DNA of 64,000 bases, taken from Streptomyces sp. NBC_01431 (GTDB lineage Bacteria; Actinomycetota; Actinomycetes; Streptomycetales; Streptomycetaceae). The notes beneath the pieces are model-generated. The model ran no database searches. It had not been told where the DNA came from and saw only the letters and a list, made by a program, of their open reading frames with translations. The stretch lies in assembly GCF_036231355.1 (NCBI RefSeq), contig NZ_CP109496.1:1240001-1304000 (forward strand). The letters are read 5' to 3'. Made by a program: the position numbers and the translations under genes. Position 1 is the first letter of the stretch, and each line of letters starts with the position of its first letter. Below, piece after piece: positions 1-10,518 of this stretch.

Positions 1-38
1 CCGTCGAAGAGGACGACCAGCACGGAGCGCTTCTTCAT
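1..38 (-). CDS. GlxA/DJ-1-type AraC regulator, N-terminus only
   Basis: Only the first 12 codons lie in the window, reading leftward from ATG at 38: MKKRSVLVVLFDG. A short basic start followed by a hydrophobic strand ending in LFDG is typical of the DJ-1/PfpI-like domain that opens GlxA-family AraC regulators. A GGAG ribosome site lies just upstream of the ATG. The identity rests on this strand alone, so it is tentative; another DJ-1/PfpI-fold protein is possible. Confidence 0.45.
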   Translation of the reverse strand, partial: MKKRSVLVVLFD

Positions 39-134
39 GTCTCCATACTTGGGCCTCGCCGTGATGGCCGCAATGACGAGAATCCCACCTATCCTGCCAT
101 CGCGCACCTCGTTGGACCCTGCCCCTTCACGGCG

Positions 135-150
135 TACCGACCAGTCGGTA
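135..150. promoter_or_regulatory. Palindromic operator candidate
   Basis: TACCGAC-CA-GTCGGTA is a perfect dyad with 7-bp arms and a 2-bp spacer. It lies between the divergent regulator start at 38 and the gene starting at 161. Its size and ACCGAC/GTCGGT arms are typical of TetR-family operators. It ends 10 bp before the ATG at 161, so binding would block expression of that gene. Confidence 0.5.
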
Positions 151-160
151 ACGTGCTGGT

Positions 161-1024
161 ATGACCTCTCTCCCGCCGCGCGCCGGACGCCACTGCCACA
201 GTCCCCTCAACTCGCTGCACGCCACGGTCTACTTCTCGCCGGACGTCGCCAAGGAGCTCGCCGGGATCGGCATCGAGGACCCCAGCGCCGCCTACTTCGC
301 GGGGCGGGCGGCCGCGATGGGCGCCGTGGGACCCGGCGTCGTGGCGGCCGCGTTCTACAACTTCCGCCACGACCTGATCGCCCGCCACCTGCCCGCCGTG
401 TGGCGGACCGCGTCCCCCGAGGCCGTCCTTCAGGCGCGGCTGCGGGCCGTCGACAGCACGCTGCGCCGACTGCTCGGCGAGGAGGCGGTGGACTCGGACG
501 AGATGGCCGAGGCGGCGCGGCTCGCGCTGCGCGCCACCGAGGGCTGTACCCGGCACGCCCGGCCGCTGTACGCCGCGCACGCCGACCTGCCGGTGCCCGA
601 GCAGCCGCACCTCGCGTTGTGGCACGCGGCGACCCTGCTGCGCGAGCACCGGGGCGACGGCCACCTCGCCGCGCTGCTCGAACTCGGCCTGGACCCGCTG
701 GAGGCCCTGGTCAGCCACACCGCGACCGGCAAGGGCATGGCGCCCCGCTGGGTGCTGACCACGCGCGGCTGGCAGCGGTCGGACTGGGACGCGGCCGCCG
801 AGCGGCTGCGCGAGCGCGGACTGCTCGACGCCGACGGCGAGTTGACCGCGGCGGGGGTGGCGCTGCGCGCCGACCTGGAGGACCGCACCGACCGTCTGGA
901 CCTCGCCCCGTACGAACTCCTCGGCGAGCAGGACGTGGCGCGGCTCACCGAACTCGCCAAGGGGTTCCTGGTGACCGCGGCGCTGGCGGGCGGCTTCCCG
1001 GGGGACCTCGTCGGCAAGGGCTGA
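161..1024 (+). CDS. SCO6745-family (SalK-like) protein
   Basis: A 287-residue actinobacterial protein of the SCO6745/SalK type. The conserved pattern is visible: an N-terminal helical region with YFAGRAAAMGAVG and AAFYNF, a central helical bundle (LALWHAATLLREHRGDGH, about residues 147-164), and a C-terminal winged-helix-like part (GWQRSDWDAAAERLRERGL, about 205-223). The C-terminal part resembles MarR-type folds but no DNA target is known for the family. The biochemical role is unclear. The ATG at 161 has no good ribosome site and sits directly after a perfect palindrome at 135-150, so expression is probably repressor-controlled. It reads toward tex with a 66-bp gap. Confidence 0.8.
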   Translation: MTSLPPRAGRHCHSPLNSLHATVYFSPDVAKELAGIGIEDPSAAYFAGRAAAMGAVGPGVVAAAFYNFRHDLIARHLPAVWRTASPEAVLQARLRAVDSTLRRLLGEEAVDSDEMAEAARLALRATEGCTRHARPLYAAHADLPVPEQPHLALWHAATLLREHRGDGHLAALLELGLDPLEALVSHTATGKGMAPRWVLTTRGWQRSDWDAAAERLRERGLLDADGELTAAGVALRADLEDRTDRLDLAPYELLGEQDVARLTELAKGFLVTAALAGGFPGDLVGKG

Positions 1025-1090
1025 TCGTCGATTGCCGGTGCCGCCTGCCACAATGGCGCCTCAGGCTCAGCGAGAAGGCGGTACGGCAAC

Positions 1091-3535
1091 GTGACGACGT
1101 CCATCGAAGGCAGGATCGCCGAGGAACTCGGCGTACGGGAGCGGCAGGTGAAGGCCGCCGTCGAGCTGCTCGACGGCGGGTCCACTGTCCCGTTCATCGC
1201 GCGCTACCGCAAGGAAGCGACCGAGATGCTCGACGACGCGCAGCTTCGCACCCTCGAGGAGCGGCTGCGCTATCTGCGGGAACTGGAGGACCGCCGTACG
1301 GCGGTGCTTGAGTCGGTGCGCGAGCAGGGCAAGCTCACCGACTCCCTCGAAGCGCAGATCCGGGCCGCCGACACCAAGGCCCGCCTGGAGGACATCTACC
1401 TGCCGTTCAAGCCGAAGCGCCGCACCAAGGCGCAGATCGCGCGCGAGGCGGGCCTGGAGCCGCTGGCCGACGGCCTGCTCGGTGACCCGTCGACGGAACC
1501 GCTCGTCGCGGCCGCCGCGTTCGTGGACGCGGACAAGGGCGTCGCCGATCCGGCGGCCGCGCTTGAGGGCGCCCGCGCCATCCTCGCCGAGCGGTTCTCG
1601 GAGGACGCCGACCTCATCGGTGAGCTGCGCGAGCGCATGTGGACCAAGGGCCGCCTCGCGGCGAAGGTGCGCGAGGGCAAGGAGGAGGCGGGCGCCAAGT
1701 TCGCCGACTACTTCGACTTCACCGAGCCGTTCACCGCGCTGCCCTCGCACCGGGTCCTCGCGATGCTGCGCGGCGAGAAGGAGGACGTCCTCGACCTGGT
1801 CCTGGAGCCCGAGGAGCCGTCGGCCGAGCCGGGCCCCTCGACGTACGAGAACATGGTGGCGCGCCGCTTCGGCGTCAACGACCGGGGCCGCCCCGGCGAC
1901 AAGTGGCTTGCGGACACGGTGCGTTGGGCCTGGCGCACCCGCATCCTGGTGCACCTCGGCATCGACCTGCGGCTGCGGCTGCGCACCGCCGCCGAGGACG
2001 AGGCGGTGCGCGTCTTCGCGTCCAACCTGCGGGACCTGCTGCTCGCCGCCCCGGCCGGTACGCGCGCCACGCTGGGCCTGGACCCCGGTTTCCGTACGGG
2101 CGTGAAGGTGGCGGTGATCGACGCGACCGGCAAGGCCGTCGCGACGGACGTGATCTACCCGCACGTCCCCGCGAACAAGTGGGACCAGGCGCTGGCCAAG
2201 CTGGCCGCGCTCTGCCAGGAGCACGCGGTCGAGCTGATCGCCATCGGCAACGGCACCGCCTCCCGCGAGACCGACAAGCTCGCCGGTGAACTCATCGCCA
2301 AGCACCCGGAGTTGAACCTCGCCAAGGTGATGGTGTCGGAGGCGGGCGCTTCGGTGTACTCGGCTTCGGCGTTCGCCTCGCAGGAGTTCCCGGACATGGA
2401 CGTGTCGCTGCGCGGCGCCGTCTCCATCGCCCGGCGCCTGCAGGACCCGCTCGCCGAGCTGGTGAAGATCGACCCGAAGTCCATCGGCGTCGGCCAGTAC
2501 CAGCACGACCTGTCCGAGGTGAAGCTGTCGCGCTCGCTGGACGCGGTGGTCGAGGACTGTGTGAACGGCGTGGGCGTCGACGTCAACACCGCCTCCGCGC
2601 CGCTGCTTTCGCGGGTCTCGGGCATCGGGTCGAACCTCGCCGAGAACATCGTGGCGCACCGCGACGCCAACGGCCCGTTCCGTTCCCGCCGGGCCCTCAA
2701 GGACGTGGCGCGGCTCGGCCCGAAGGCGTACGAGCAGTGCGCGGGCTTCCTGCGGATCCGTGACGGCGAGGATCCGCTGGACGCCTCCAGCGTGCACCCC
2801 GAGGCGTATCCGGTGGTGCGGCGAATGGTGAAGACGGTCGGCAGCGAGGTGGCCTCCCTCATCGGCAACACGGGGGTGCTGCGCTCGCTGCGGCCCAACG
2901 ACTTCGTGGACGAGACCTTCGGTCTGCCCACCGTGACGGACATCCTGCGCGAGCTGGAGAAGCCGGGGCGCGACCCGCGCCCGGCCTTCAAGACGGCCAC
3001 CTTCAAGGAGGGCGTCGAGAAGATCGGCGACCTGGCCTCCGGCATGGTCCTTGAGGGGGTCGTCACCAACGTGGCGGCGTTCGGCGCCTTCATCGACATC
3101 GGCGTGCATCAGGACGGGCTCGCGCACGTCTCGGCGCTGTCGAAGACGTTCGTGAAGGACCCGCGCGAGGTGGTCAAGCCGGGTGACATCGTCAAGGTGA
3201 AGGTCCTCGACGTCGATGTGCCGCGCAAGCGGATCTCGCTGACCCTGCGGCTGGACGACGACGCGGCCGCGCCGGGCGGCGCGCCCAAGCGGGAACGCGG
3301 CGAGCGGGGCGGTCAGGACAAGGGCCAGGGAGGGCGCCCTCCGCAGCAGCGCCGTGGCAACGGCGGCGGCGAGACGCGGGGCGGCGGTCGGCAGGGCGGC
3401 GGCGAGATGCGCGGTGGCGGCAGGCAGAGCGGCGGCCAGGGCCGCGCCTCGGCGCCGGCTCCCGCCAACAGCGCGATGGCGGACGCCCTGCGCAAGGCGG
3501 GCCTGCTCGACCCGAAGGGCCGCGGCGGGCGCTGA
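1091..3535 (+). CDS. tex: Tex family RNA-binding transcription accessory protein
   Basis: An 814-residue Tex protein starting at GTG 1091. Domains in order: helical N-terminal region (1-320, with [20 protein letters not shown] and [20 protein letters not shown]), a YqgF/RNase H-like domain (about 326-450, opening [18 protein letters not shown]), a helix-hairpin-helix pair (about 500-560, [17 protein letters not shown]), and an S1 RNA-binding domain (about 645-718, [18 protein letters not shown]). Tex binds nucleic acids and associates with transcription in other bacteria. The last 80 or so residues form a low-complexity Gly/Arg/Gln tail with repeated GGGR(Q) units, longer than in most Tex proteins. 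A strong terminator hairpin follows the stop. Confidence 0.95.
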   Translation: MTTSIEGRIAEELGVRERQVKAAVELLDGGSTVPFIARYRKEATEMLDDAQLRTLEERLRYLRELEDRRTAVLESVREQGKLTDSLEAQIRAADTKARLEDIYLPFKPKRRTKAQIAREAGLEPLADGLLGDPSTEPLVAAAAFVDADKGVADPAAALEGARAILAERFSEDADLIGELRERMWTKGRLAAKVREGKEEAGAKFADYFDFTEPFTALPSHRVLAMLRGEKEDVLDLVLEPEEPSAEPGPSTYENMVARRFGVNDRGRPGDKWLADTVRWAWRTRILVHLGIDLRLRLRTAAEDEAVRVFASNLRDLLLAAPAGTRATLGLDPGFRTGVKVAVIDATGKAVATDVIYPHVPANKWDQALAKLAALCQEHAVELIAIGNGTASRETDKLAGELIAKHPELNLAKVMVSEAGASVYSASAFASQEFPDMDVSLRGAVSIARRLQDPLAELVKIDPKSIGVGQYQHDLSEVKLSRSLDAVVEDCVNGVGVDVNTASAPLLSRVSGIGSNLAENIVAHRDANGPFRSRRALKDVARLGPKAYEQCAGFLRIRDGEDPLDASSVHPEAYPVVRRMVKTVGSEVASLIGNTGVLRSLRPNDFVDETFGLPTVTDILRELEKPGRDPRPAFKTATFKEGVEKIGDLASGMVLEGVVTNVAAFGAFIDIGVHQDGLAHVSALSKTFVKDPREVVKPGDIVKVKVLDVDVPRKRISLTLRLDDDAAAPGGAPKRERGERGGQDKGQGGRPPQQRRGNGGGETRGGGRQGGGEMRGGGRQSGGQGRASAPAPANSAMADALRKAGLLDPKGRGGR

Positions 3536-3547
3536 GAGGGGTCAACG

Positions 3548-3591
3548 ACGAGGGCCGGGCACACGTCAACCGACGTGCGCCCGGCCCTCGT
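3548..3591. terminator. Bidirectional terminator between tex and ABC-F gene
   Basis: Arms ACGAGGGCCGGGC (3548-3560) and GCCCGGCCCTCGT (3579-3591) pair perfectly over 13 bp. An inner 6-bp stem (CACGTC/GACGTG) closes on an AACC loop. It separates two convergent genes and can serve both. Confidence 0.8.
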
Positions 3592-3636
3592 TGGCGTGCC
3601 GGTCGGCGGTGGTGCCCCGCCCGGCCGGGCGCGGGG

Positions 3637-5274
3637 TCAGTGCTCGGTAACCTGGCCGTCCGCCACCACCAGACGCCTGGTGGTGTGCACCGCGTCGAGC
3701 ATGCGCCGGTCATGGGTCACCAGGAGCAGGGTGCCCGAGTACGAGTCGAGGGCGGACTCCAGCTGCTCGATCGCGGGCAGGTCCAGGTGGTTGGTCGGCT
3801 CGTCGAGGACCAGCAGGTTGACTCCCCGGCCCTGGAGCAGGGCGAGCGCGGCGCGGGTGCGCTCGCCCGGCGACAGCGAGGCAGCGGTGCGCAGCACGTG
3901 GTGTGCCTTGAGACCGAACTTGGCGAGCAGGGTGCGGACCTCCGCCGGCTCCGTGTCGGGGACCGCGGCGCAGAACGCGTCGAGCAGCGACTCCTCGCCC
4001 AGGAACAGGCCGCGCGCCTGGTCCACCTCGCCGACGACCACGCCCGAGCCGAGCGAGGCGTGGCCCGCGTCCAGCGGGAGCCTGCCGAGGAGGGCGGCGA
4101 GCAGGGTCGACTTGCCGGAGCCGTTGGCACCGGTGATGGCCACGCGGTCGGCCCAGTCGATCTGGAGCGAGACGGGCCCGAAGGTGAACCCGTCGCGGTG
4201 CACCTCGGCGCCGCGCAGGGTGGCGACGACCGCGCCGGAACGGGGGGCCGAGGCGATCTCCATGCGCAGCTCCCACTCCTTGCGGGGCTCCTCCACGACA
4301 TCGAGGCGCTCGATCATGCGCTGGGTCTGGCGGGCCTTGGAGGCCTGCTTCTCGCTGGCTTCGCTGCGGAACTTCTTTCCGAGCTTGTCGCTGTCGGTGG
4401 CCTTGCGGCGGGCGTTCTTGACGCCCTTGTCCATCCACGAGCGCTGCATCTGGGCGCGGCCTTCGAGGGCGGAGCGCTTGTCGGCGTACTCCTCGTAGTC
4501 CTCGCGCGCGTGGCGGCGCGCGGTGTCGCGCTCTTCGAGGTAGGCCTCGTAGCCGCCGCCGTACAGGTTGATCTGCTGCTGGGCGAGATCGAGTTCGAGC
4601 ACCTTGGTGACGGTGCGGGCCAGGAACTCGCGGTCGTGGCTCACGACGACCGTGCCCGCGCGCAGCCCCTTCACGAACGCTTCGAGCCGGTCCAGGCCGT
4701 CCAGGTCGAGATCGTTGGTCGGCTCGTCGAGAAGGAAGACGTCGTAGCGGGACAGGAGCAGCGACGCGAGGCCGGCGCGGGCGGCCTGGCCGCCGGAGAG
4801 CGCGGTCATGGGCTGATCCAGGCCGGTGGTCAGGCCGAGCGAGACGGCGACCTCCTCGGCCCGCTCGTCCAGGTCGGCGCCGCCGAGCGCCAGCCAGCGC
4901 TCCAGGCTGTCGGCGTACGCGTCGTCGGAGCCCGGGGCCCCGTCGACCAGCGCCTGGGTGGCGGTGTCCATCGTTTCCTGGGCGGCGGCGACCCCGGTGC
5001 GGCGGGCCAGGAACGCGCGGATCGTCTCGCCGGGGCGCCGGTCGGGCTCCTGCGGAAGGTGGCCGACGGTGGCGCCGGGCGGGGAGAGCCGCAGCTCGCC
5101 CCGTTCGGGGGTGTCGAGCCCGGCGAGCAGGCGGAGCAGGGAGGACTTGCCCGCGCCGTTGGGGCCGACGAGGCCGATGACGTCGCCGGGGGCGACCACC
5201 AGGTCGAGTCCGGCGAACAGGGTGCGGTCGCCGTGGCCGGCGGCGAGGTCCTTGGCGACGAGAGTTGCAGTCAT
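3637..5274 (-). CDS. ABC-F family ATPase
   Basis: A 545-residue soluble protein with two ATP-binding cassettes and no membrane segment. The first cassette has Walker A GPNGAGKSS (about 37-45), signature LSGGQAARA and Walker B LLDEPTND. The second has Walker A GANGSGKST, signature LSPGERTRA and LLDEPTNH. A charged linker rich in Arg/Lys/Glu (about 240-330) separates them, as in the ABC-F class that acts on ribosomes. Such proteins either tune translation or protect the ribosome from antibiotics. Nothing here decides between a housekeeping role and resistance. ATG 5274 has no clear ribosome site. The gene converges on tex. Confidence 0.9.
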   Translation of the reverse strand: MTATLVAKDLAAGHGDRTLFAGLDLVVAPGDVIGLVGPNGAGKSSLLRLLAGLDTPERGELRLSPPGATVGHLPQEPDRRPGETIRAFLARRTGVAAAQETMDTATQALVDGAPGSDDAYADSLERWLALGGADLDERAEEVAVSLGLTTGLDQPMTALSGGQAARAGLASLLLSRYDVFLLDEPTNDLDLDGLDRLEAFVKGLRAGTVVVSHDREFLARTVTKVLELDLAQQQINLYGGGYEAYLEERDTARRHAREDYEEYADKRSALEGRAQMQRSWMDKGVKNARRKATDSDKLGKKFRSEASEKQASKARQTQRMIERLDVVEEPRKEWELRMEIASAPRSGAVVATLRGAEVHRDGFTFGPVSLQIDWADRVAITGANGSGKSTLLAALLGRLPLDAGHASLGSGVVVGEVDQARGLFLGEESLLDAFCAAVPDTEPAEVRTLLAKFGLKAHHVLRTAASLSPGERTRAALALLQGRGVNLLVLDEPTNHLDLPAIEQLESALDSYSGTLLLVTHDRRMLDAVHTTRRLVVADGQVTEH

Positions 5275-5446
5275 GAGGTGACCGATCTTAAGCCGTCGCC
5301 GGGCACGCCCCGGCGCCCCCTGGCCTTGCGGGCCCCGCCTCCGACAGGATCAGCCGTGGCACCCGCCCCGGGACCGTTCGACGCCACCGACCGGCCCCGG
5401 CCCACCGTCCGACTGACCCGACCGCTTTCCTGGAGGTCCGCACACC

Positions 5447-6211
5447 ATGAACACCGCCGCGTCACCACGCTGGCTCGTCGGCGGGGCGCCGCGCCCCGGC
5501 GCCCCCACGGTGTACTGCTTCGCGCACGGGGGCGGCTCGGCCACGGAATACCTGCGCTGGGCCCGTGACCTGCCGGACGCCGACTTGCGGGCCGTGCAGC
5601 TGCCGGGCCGCGGTTCGCGTTTCGTCGAGCCGGGGTTCGGCTCGCTTGACGCGCTGGTTGCGGCGTTCCTCGCCGAGGTGCCGCTGAGCGGGACGCCGTA
5701 CGTCTTCTTCGGGCACAGCCTGGGGGCGCTCATCGCGTACGAGATCACCCGCGCCCTGCGCGCGGCGGGCCGGCCGCTGCCCGCCCGGCTGATCGTGTCC
5801 GGTTACCCGGCGCCGCACCGTCGTCACCCGCGGGTCTCGGACCCGCTGCACGGTCTGGCCGACGACGAGCTGATCGAGCGGGTGGCGAGCATCCACGGCG
5901 GCATCCCGCGGGAGGTACTGGACTCGGCGGAGCTGCGGGCGCTGGTGGTCGGCCCGCTGCGGGACGACTACCGCGTCCTGGAGACGTACTCCTGGCGACC
6001 GCAGGAGCCGCTGGCCGTGCCGCTCACGGTGCTCGGCGGCCGCGACGACACGATCACGTTCGGGGAACTCGACGCATGGCGGGAGCACACCACAATGGAT
6101 GTGACGGTACGTCAATTTCCTGGCGGGCACTTCTACTTGCGCGATCAACCCGCCCCCGTGCTGAAGGTGATCTCCGAAGCACTGGAAGGCGTCGGCCAAC
6201 CGGACAACTGA
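5447..6211 (+). CDS. Type II thioesterase, alpha/beta hydrolase
   Basis: A 254-residue thioesterase of the GrsT/RifR type that normally clears misprimed acyl groups from PKS or NRPS carrier proteins. Catalytic triad: Ser91 in GHSLGA, Asp200/201 in LGGRDD, His228 in PGGHFY. The FAHGGGSA oxyanion segment (about 25-32) and LPGRGSR are also typical. A GGAGG ribosome site lies 10 bp before ATG 5447. No PKS or NRPS gene adjoins it; the only carrier-protein enzyme in the window is the Pls-type synthetase about 49 kb away. It may be a stand-alone editing enzyme acting in trans. Confidence 0.88.
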   Translation: MNTAASPRWLVGGAPRPGAPTVYCFAHGGGSATEYLRWARDLPDADLRAVQLPGRGSRFVEPGFGSLDALVAAFLAEVPLSGTPYVFFGHSLGALIAYEITRALRAAGRPLPARLIVSGYPAPHRRHPRVSDPLHGLADDELIERVASIHGGIPREVLDSAELRALVVGPLRDDYRVLETYSWRPQEPLAVPLTVLGGRDDTITFGELDAWREHTTMDVTVRQFPGGHFYLRDQPAPVLKVISEALEGVGQPDN

Positions 6212-6291
6212 TCACCGCCAGGCCGCGCCCACCCCCCTGACGTCGGCGCACCAGCCCCGCCACGGGTGCCGCCATGAGCTACCGTCCCGCT

Positions 6292-7233
6292 ATGAGCAGC
6301 GACGTGATCGTGGTGGGCGGCGGGATCATCGGGCTGACGACGGCGATCGTCCTGGCCGAGTCCGGGCACCGGGTTCGGGTCTGGCGCCGGGAGCAGACGC
6401 GGGACACGACGTCCGCGACGGCGGGTGGCCTGTGGTGGCCGTACCGCATCGATCCCGAAGTGCGCGTCGGTGCCTGGGCGTTGGCCTCCCTGCGCGTGTA
6501 CGAGGAGCTGGCCGGACGGCCGGACGAGACCGGCGTGCGACTGGTCGAGGGCCTGCACGAGGGGGCCCGGCTCGCTGATCTCGGGCCGTGGGCGGCCAAG
6601 GTGCCCGGCCTGCGGGAGGAGCCCCGGGGGCTCCGAGCCAGGCTTCCGCTGATCGACATGCCGGTCTTTCTTGGCTGGCTGGAGCGGCGGCTGACGGCGG
6701 CCGGAGGGACGTTCGAGACACGGGAGGCCGAGCGCCTTCCGGATGCGCCGACCGTGGTCAACTGCACGGGCCTCGACGCCCGGGATCTGGTACCGGACCT
6801 CGAAGTCCGGCCGGTACGCGGTCAGTTGGTGGTGGTGGAGAATCCCGGGGTCCACAACTGGTACACCTCGGTGGAGGACGACGGTCCGCAGTCCACGTAC
6901 TTCTTTCCGCAGCCGTACGGGCTGATCCTCGGCGGCACCGCCGAGGAGGACAGCTGGAACCGGGCGCCCGATCCGGCGACGGCCGAGCGGATCGTCGCCC
7001 GCTGTGCGCTGGTGCGCCCCGAAATCGCCGGAGCACGTGTGCTTGCCCACCGCGTGGGACTGCGTCCGGCGCGGACCTCCGGCGTCCGCATCGAGCGTGA
7101 AACCACGGCGCACGGCGGGGTGCTGGTCCACAACTACGGGCACGGCGGCGCCGGGGTCACGGTGGCCTGGGGCTGCGCCGAGGAGGCGGCGGCCCTTGCC
7201 GCCGCCTCCCCCGCGCCCCGGCCGCCCCGCTGA
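6292..7233 (+). CDS. D-amino-acid oxidase family FAD enzyme
   Basis: About 313 residues starting at ATG 6292, directly before the dinucleotide-binding strand VIVVGGGIIGLT; an in-frame ATG at 6274 would add six residues. The C-terminal segment LVHNYGHGGAGVTVAWGCA matches the D-amino-acid oxidase family signature, and Arg/Tyr residues around YFFPQPYGLILGG fit a substrate-carboxylate pocket. The expected reaction is FAD-dependent oxidation of a D-amino acid to the 2-oxo acid, ammonia and hydrogen peroxide. No peroxisomal-type tail or signal peptide is visible, so it is cytosolic. It ends 2 bp from the convergent M14 peptidase gene. Confidence 0.9.
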   Translation: MSSDVIVVGGGIIGLTTAIVLAESGHRVRVWRREQTRDTTSATAGGLWWPYRIDPEVRVGAWALASLRVYEELAGRPDETGVRLVEGLHEGARLADLGPWAAKVPGLREEPRGLRARLPLIDMPVFLGWLERRLTAAGGTFETREAERLPDAPTVVNCTGLDARDLVPDLEVRPVRGQLVVVENPGVHNWYTSVEDDGPQSTYFFPQPYGLILGGTAEEDSWNRAPDPATAERIVARCALVRPEIAGARVLAHRVGLRPARTSGVRIERETTAHGGVLVHNYGHGGAGVTVAWGCAEEAAALAAASPAPRPPR

Positions 7234-7234
7234 C

Positions 7235-8512
7235 TCAGCAGCGCTCGACGGGCTCGGCCGCGGTCAGCCGGTACCGGGCGCGCCCGTCGAGCAGCAGCGG
7301 CACCAGGGCGCGCAGGGACTGGCGCACGGGCACGAAGGCGCCGCCGTCGGTCGTGCGCCTCAACTGGACTCCGTGCAGGGCGAGTTGGTCATCGACCTGT
7401 GCGTACTGCGCGGGGTTGAGGTGGTAGCCGCAGGGCGGACGCACGAGGATCTCGCCGGGGGCCGGGCGGGCGTTGTCCGCACCGCCGAGGTAGACCGGCC
7501 CCCGGTCGCGATACCCGGCGACGCGGGCCGCGCCCGTGGCCGCCTCAATGGAGGCCCGGCGCTCCGCCATGAAGGTGAAAAGACCGCGTAGCCCGGCCAG
7601 TTGGGAATCCACCCGGCGCCGTTGGTTGACCGCGGGGTCCGCCTTCTCCGCCTCGGTCATCGCATCCGCGCGGCTCTCGATGAGCAGGGCGACCGCGTGC
7701 TTGACGCCCGCCGTGTTGCGCAGGATCCGCTCCTGGCCGTCCCCCGCCACCTGTTTGACGGGGGCGCCGGTGTCGGGGTCGGTCCAGATGCCGTAGGTGC
7801 CGGTGCGGTAGCCCGCCTCCCGCGCCGTCCGGCGGACGTAGTCGGCGGACAGGTTCCGCGCCTCCTGGTGAACCTTCGGGGCAGTGTTGAGGTTGCGCGG
7901 CCAGAGGTCGAAGAGGTCCTTGTCGTAGACCTTGGGCGTGGCCCGGTACTCGTGCAGGTCGTAGATGACGTCGGGGTGCCGGTCGCGCAGGACCGAGGCC
8001 ACGGCCCGAGCCTCTGCGGTCTTCAGGGCCATGTGGTCGCGGTTGATGTCGGCGCCCTCGGAGTTCTCCCGGGTGTCGGCGGCCCGGCCGTCCGGGTTGG
8101 CGGTCGGGATGACCACGACCGTGGTGCGCTCCAGGAAGCGCAGCGTCGTGCGGTCTTTGGTCAGGGCGAGATCACGGATCGTGGTGAGACAGGCTTCGCG
8201 TCCTGACGGTTCGTTACCGTGCTGAGTGCATACGAGAAGCACGGTGTCGGTGGTGTGTCCGCCGCCGATGCGTACTTCTTGCAGCGGGCGGCCCTGCCGG
8301 GTGGTGCCGATCTTGCGTACCGAGGTCCGCTCGCTGAGCCGGTCCACCTCGGCGAGGAACGTCTGCTCCTGAGACCGGCTGGTCCAGTGAGCCCCGTGGC
8401 TGCTCTCGAAGCCGGTCCGGGGCACGGCGGAACCCGCCGCCACGGGCGCGGTGGCCAGGGGGACGGCGAGCGCGGCCGCCGTCACCCCCAGCAGCACCAG
8501 GCCCGCTCTCAC
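7235..8512 (-). CDS. Secreted M14 zinc carboxypeptidase
   Basis: The start is the GTG at 8512, whose GTGA overlaps the stop of the upstream peptidase gene; the longer reading frame is not needed. This gives 425 residues with a Sec signal (hydrophobic run about 3-26, ending near AAGSA). Zinc ligands of the M14 fold are visible: His98 and Glu101 (TQHGNEPSG) and His187 (YDLHEYR). The general base is Glu279 (LLIESRAD). It should trim C-terminal residues from peptides outside the cell. Translational coupling to the CocE/X-Pro peptidase suggests they act together on extracellular peptides. Confidence 0.88.
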   Translation of the reverse strand: MRAGLVLLGVTAAALAVPLATAPVAAGSAVPRTGFESSHGAHWTSRSQEQTFLAEVDRLSERTSVRKIGTTRQGRPLQEVRIGGGHTTDTVLLVCTQHGNEPSGREACLTTIRDLALTKDRTTLRFLERTTVVVIPTANPDGRAADTRENSEGADINRDHMALKTAEARAVASVLRDRHPDVIYDLHEYRATPKVYDKDLFDLWPRNLNTAPKVHQEARNLSADYVRRTAREAGYRTGTYGIWTDPDTGAPVKQVAGDGQERILRNTAGVKHAVALLIESRADAMTEAEKADPAVNQRRRVDSQLAGLRGLFTFMAERRASIEAATGAARVAGYRDRGPVYLGGADNARPAPGEILVRPPCGYHLNPAQYAQVDDQLALHGVQLRRTTDGGAFVPVRQSLRALVPLLLDGRARYRLTAAEPVERC

Positions 8513-10518
8513 CGGCGGACGTCCCCGGGCAACCGCTGCGTCAGGCGCGGGACCGGAACACCCCTGGGTGCCACCGAACCGCCCGTTTGGGCCTGCGGAC
8601 GCGTACCGGAGGTGGCCCGTACGAACGCCCACGGGCCGCCCACGAACGGAACCTTCGCCGCCGTGCGCGCCAGATCCAGGGTGAGGGTCGGCCTGCTGGC
8701 CGGCGGGTCGATGAGGTCCTTGTCGGTGCCCGCGACGATCAGCGCAAGCCGGTGGCCGGCCGGGACGACGTGGTCGGTCGCGGCCAGGTCGAGGGTGATC
8801 GTGTACGGCTTGCCCGGGGTGAGCGGGACGCCCTTGAGGTCGGAGGCGTAGTTGCCGAGGTCGGCCCAGCCGCGACTGAAGACGGTGTAGCCGACCGCGG
8901 TCTTGTCCGCCGAGGTCGTCAGATAGCAGGAGCTGTCACCGGCCGTGCTGGCGCCCCAGCAGGTGCGGTCGGTGCCGGTGACGATACCTTCGTGCGCTCC
9001 AGCGTAGTTGCGGATGGTGTCGGGTCCGAGGTCGACGAGGACCGCCGACAGGTAGGCGCTGCTGGTCGTCGGCGTGGCGGTGACGGTCACCTTGGACGAG
9101 CCGGACACCCGCAGGTCCCGGGTGAGCGGCTGGGTGACGAAGCCCGACTTGTCCGGCGTCGACTTGTCGATCTGGGCGGCCCAACTCGTCTCGTCCAGAG
9201 CCGGGTTGTCTGTGAACGTCGAGGTCGTTCCGGCGGGCGCGGGGCTCAGTGCGAGCCCTCCGACGCCGGGGGCCGGACCGCTCACCGGGTTCACCGCGGT
9301 CGTCGCGGTGCCGGCGGGGGGCCAGACGGCATCGGTGCTCCACTGGTCGGGGTGGCGCTCGATGTCGGCCATCGGCCGGTGTTCGATGCCGTTGTCGTAG
9401 CCGAGCAGATAGTGGTCGAACCACTGGTGGAGGGTGTCCACCCAGGCACCGCGCCGGTAGTCGAACGGGTCGACGTGGCCGGTCTGCGACAGCCAGATCT
9501 TCCGCTCGACCCCGTTGGCGGCGAGCGCGTCCCACCACTGGCCGAAGTTCTTCGTACGGACGTTGAGGTCCTGCATGCCGTGTACAACGAAGACACTGGC
9601 CTTCACGTTGCCGGCTTGGCGCACATAGTCCCGTTCGGACCACAGACTGGTCCAGTCGCCGCTGCGCGGGGAGCCGTCGATGAGCTTCTGCTGCTCGGCG
9701 GCACAGCGCTTCTGCGCGGCCGGGCTGTCGACGAGGCCGGCCAGATCGGCGGGGCCGCCGTCGTACAGCGGCGCGCCCTTGGCGAAGTAGTAGTCGTACC
9801 AGGACGAGATGGCGCTGATCGGCACGATCGTCTTGAGGCCCGCGACGCCGGTGGCGGCCACCCCGTTGGCGATGGTGCCGTCCCAGCTCTTGCCGATCAT
9901 GCCGGTGCGGCCGTTGCTCCAGCCGGCGGTGGCGCGCTCGGTGCCGGTGCGCGAGGTGTAGGCGCGGGCGCGGCCGTTGAGCCAGTCGATGACGGCCTTG
10001 GCGGACTGGACGTCGGAGCGGCCGCCGACGTCCGCGCAGCCGTCCGAGCGGTTGGTTCCGGCCAGGTCCACGCCGACGAAGGCGTAGCCGCGCGGCACGA
10101 AGTAGTTGTCGTAATAGAGCGGCATCTGCACGATGGCGCCGTTCGCGTCGTACGTCTTCAACTGGCTCTCGTTGCCGCGGCCGCAGCACGAGTAGTAGGG
10201 GCTCGCGTCCATGATGACCGGTATCTTGCGGCCCTGCTGCGCGGGCTCGCGCGGCCGGACGATGTCGACCGCCACCCGGTCGGTCTTCCCGTCCCCGTCG
10301 CCGTCCAGACCGGTGTCCACCCACACGGCCTCGCGGATGGCGTTCTCGTACGAATAGACCGGCTGGCTCTCCCGGAGGTGGGCCGCCTGTGCGCCCGCCG
10401 GGGCGATCAGCACCGCGGCCAGGGCGGCCACGGCCGCGAAGACGAATGATCTGGGGGACCGTGATCCGGGGGGCCTGAAGGATCGTGTCCTCAGGCGGCT
10501 ACCCATGCGTATCGACAT
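8509..10518 (-). CDS. Secreted Xaa-Pro dipeptidyl-peptidase (CocE/S15)
   Basis: A 669-residue serine hydrolase of the S15/CocE group. A basic N-terminus precedes a hydrophobic signal (about 24-46, cleaved near AQA). Catalytic residues: Ser211 in GKSWDG, Asp317 in HGMQDLN, His348 in QTGHVD. The C-terminal jelly-roll domain (about 400-640) is typical of X-Pro dipeptidyl-peptidases. It would release N-terminal Xaa-Pro dipeptides; other CocE members are esterases, so substrate is inferred. It starts at ATG 10518 with a weak GGAG 12 bp upstream, and its TGA overlaps the GTG of the M14 gene. Confidence 0.88.
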   Translation of the reverse strand: MSIRMGSRLRTRSFRPPGSRSPRSFVFAAVAALAAVLIAPAGAQAAHLRESQPVYSYENAIREAVWVDTGLDGDGDGKTDRVAVDIVRPREPAQQGRKIPVIMDASPYYSCCGRGNESQLKTYDANGAIVQMPLYYDNYFVPRGYAFVGVDLAGTNRSDGCADVGGRSDVQSAKAVIDWLNGRARAYTSRTGTERATAGWSNGRTGMIGKSWDGTIANGVAATGVAGLKTIVPISAISSWYDYYFAKGAPLYDGGPADLAGLVDSPAAQKRCAAEQQKLIDGSPRSGDWTSLWSERDYVRQAGNVKASVFVVHGMQDLNVRTKNFGQWWDALAANGVERKIWLSQTGHVDPFDYRRGAWVDTLHQWFDHYLLGYDNGIEHRPMADIERHPDQWSTDAVWPPAGTATTAVNPVSGPAPGVGGLALSPAPAGTTSTFTDNPALDETSWAAQIDKSTPDKSGFVTQPLTRDLRVSGSSKVTVTATPTTSSAYLSAVLVDLGPDTIRNYAGAHEGIVTGTDRTCWGASTAGDSSCYLTTSADKTAVGYTVFSRGWADLGNYASDLKGVPLTPGKPYTITLDLAATDHVVPAGHRLALIVAGTDKDLIDPPASRPTLTLDLARTAAKVPFVGGPWAFVRATSGTRPQAQTGGSVAPRGVPVPRLTQRLPGDVRR

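Noticed and set aside
1067..3127. 686-codon minus-strand frame opposite tex
   Set aside because: Antisense shadow; tex itself is complete with all domains.
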